A stretch of DNA of 64,000 bases from assembly GCA_963707435.1 (NCBI GenBank), contig CAVPPF010000006.1:310001-374000 (forward strand). Direction: 5' to 3'. The notes below the pieces were generated by a model, which made no database searches, was not told the origin of the DNA, and was given only the letters and a program-made list of their open reading frames with translations. The position numbers and the translations under genes were made by a program. This DNA comes from UBA4744 sp963707435. Its GTDB lineage: Bacteria; Actinomycetota; Acidimicrobiia; Spongiisociales; UBA4744. This document shows, piece by piece, positions 63,280 to 64,000 of this stretch (its first letter is position 1; each line of letters starts with the position of its first letter).

Positions 63280-64000
63280 TCAGGCCAGGCCGTTCCTGAT
63301 CGCCCATGCGGTGGCGGCCGACCGCGACGACACGCCGATCTTGGTGAAGATGTTCGAAACGTGCCGGTCGATGGTGCGTTCGCTGACGACGAGGTCGGCG
63401 GCGATCGACCGGTTGGTGGCGCCCGAGCTGAGGTGGCGGATCACCTCGACTTCCCGGTCGGTGAGCCCCGCCGGCCACTCCGATCGGTGCACCAGTCCGT
63501 CGATGATCCGCACGTCGGGTGCGGCCCCGAGCTCGACGAACACCGCCCGGGCCGCCTCGTATTCGAGGTCGGCCGCTGCGGCATCCCCCCGGGCCTGAAG
63601 GGCGCGGCCGAGGTCGACTCTGGTGCGGGCGAGTTCGTAGAGCATCGACAGGTCCTGCCAGATCGTCTTGGCCCGTCTCAGGTGGACGACGGCCTGGGTG
63701 ATCCGATTCTCGGCGAGGGCGACCCGACCCTCGGCGTGCTCGGCCCAGGCGAGGTGGGCTTCGGTCCCGGTGGCGTCTGCCGTCTCGGACATCTCCTCGG
63801 CGGCCCGGGTGGCCTCGGGGAGTGCGTTGGCGGCGATGGCGACTTCGACGAGGGCGGGCAGGAGCCGGATTCTGTCGAAGGGGTCGGTGGCCTCGGCGAG
63901 CGCATCGGCGAGGGAGGCGAACGCGGCGTCGGCGTTCCCCTGGGCGAGTCTGAGCAGTGCCACGCCCGGCATGGGGTCGCCGCCGTCGAGGCTCATCTGG
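63280..64000 (-). CDS. LuxR-type regulator with TPR-like N-terminal region (partial)
   Basis: The reading frame is open to the right edge, so the N-terminus is missing. A helical-repeat part (LADALAEATDPFDRIRLLPA, AEGRVALAENRITQAVVHL) precedes a C-terminal LuxR helix-turn-helix: LTDREVEVIRHLSSGATNRS then SERTIDRHVSNIFTKIG. Resembles the LAL/ATPase-less output end of large actinobacterial regulators. It may control the monooxygenase 122 bp downstream, which is inference. Confidence 0.88.
   Translation of the reverse strand, partial: QMSLDGGDPMPGVALLRLAQGNADAAFASLADALAEATDPFDRIRLLPALVEVAIAANALPEATRAAEEMSETADATGTEAHLAWAEHAEGRVALAENRITQAVVHLRRAKTIWQDLSMLYELARTRVDLGRALQARGDAAAADLEYEAARAVFVELGAAPDVRIIDGLVHRSEWPAGLTDREVEVIRHLSSGATNRSIAADLVVSERTIDRHVSNIFTKIGVSSRSAATAWAIRNGLA

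Overview
The window is high-GC DNA from an actinobacterium. Phylum-level markers are a DUF222/HNH protein of the 13E12 type with a LexA box across its start codon, an actinobacterial-type cyclic-di-AMP riboswitch, several start codons placed 6-8 nt after a -10-like hexamer (leaderless transcripts), F420-type luciferase-like oxidoreductases, and lipoproteins with Thr-rich linkers after the lipobox. The Thr-rich lipoproteins and gene mix lean towards Acidimicrobiia, but the class is inference. No rRNA, tRNA, CRISPR array or insertion sequence was seen.

Layout. 1-6.1 kb: a tightly packed operon for reductive pyrimidine (beta-alanine/3-aminoisobutyrate) catabolism, cut by the left edge. 6.1-8.4 kb: a c-di-AMP riboswitch in front of a cation/proton antiporter fused to two universal-stress domains. 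8.4-18.2 kb: amine/polyamine region with a Rieske protein, an aldehyde dehydrogenase, a short-chain dehydrogenase, two divergent class III aminotransferases and a complete spermidine/putrescine-type ABC transporter. 18.3-23.3 kb: ferredoxin, secreted TIM-barrel glycosidase, lipoprotein, tRNA-dihydrouridine synthase, a small cysteine-rich ORF and an RRM protein. 23.5-27.9 kb: a heterodimeric ABC exporter under its own TetR repressor with a perfect 16-bp palindromic operator. 28-33.3 kb: class III cyclase, lipoprotein, RetSat/CrtI-like oxidoreductase, MFS transporter, SDR.

33.4-48.9 kb is a sugar/amino-sugar catabolic island: DeoC-type aldolase, ROK kinase, GntR/HutC repressor, SIS-domain protein, a ribose-type ABC importer, two Gfo/Idh/MocA dehydrogenases, a sugar-phosphate isomerase/epimerase-like protein, an FAD oxidoreductase, a phosphotriesterase-like hydrolase, NagB and NagA. 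Three promoter regions in it share the motif TGTATAGACA, which fits the HutC operator consensus, so the repressor probably controls the island. The mix of kinase, deacetylase and deaminase with several oxidoreductases suggests uptake of an amino sugar or glycoside and oxidation at a ring carbon before cleavage.

49.3-64 kb: a 1188-residue LPXTG surface protein with near-identical 273-bp tandem repeats, a YbaK deacylase, an LLM oxidoreductase, a lipoprotein, an M28 peptidase, the DUF222/HNH protein, an ATC-hydrolase-like protein, a scar of a broken alpha/beta hydrolase next to a truncated HicB, a VapBC-type toxin-antitoxin pair, a pyridoxamine-oxidase-fold protein, a flavin monooxygenase and the end of a LuxR-type regulator (cut by the right edge).

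Five otherwise convincing genes contain single-base frameshifts, often in short G/C runs; one carries two compensating shifts. This could be residual assembly error or real decay, so those genes are marked as frameshifted rather than dead.
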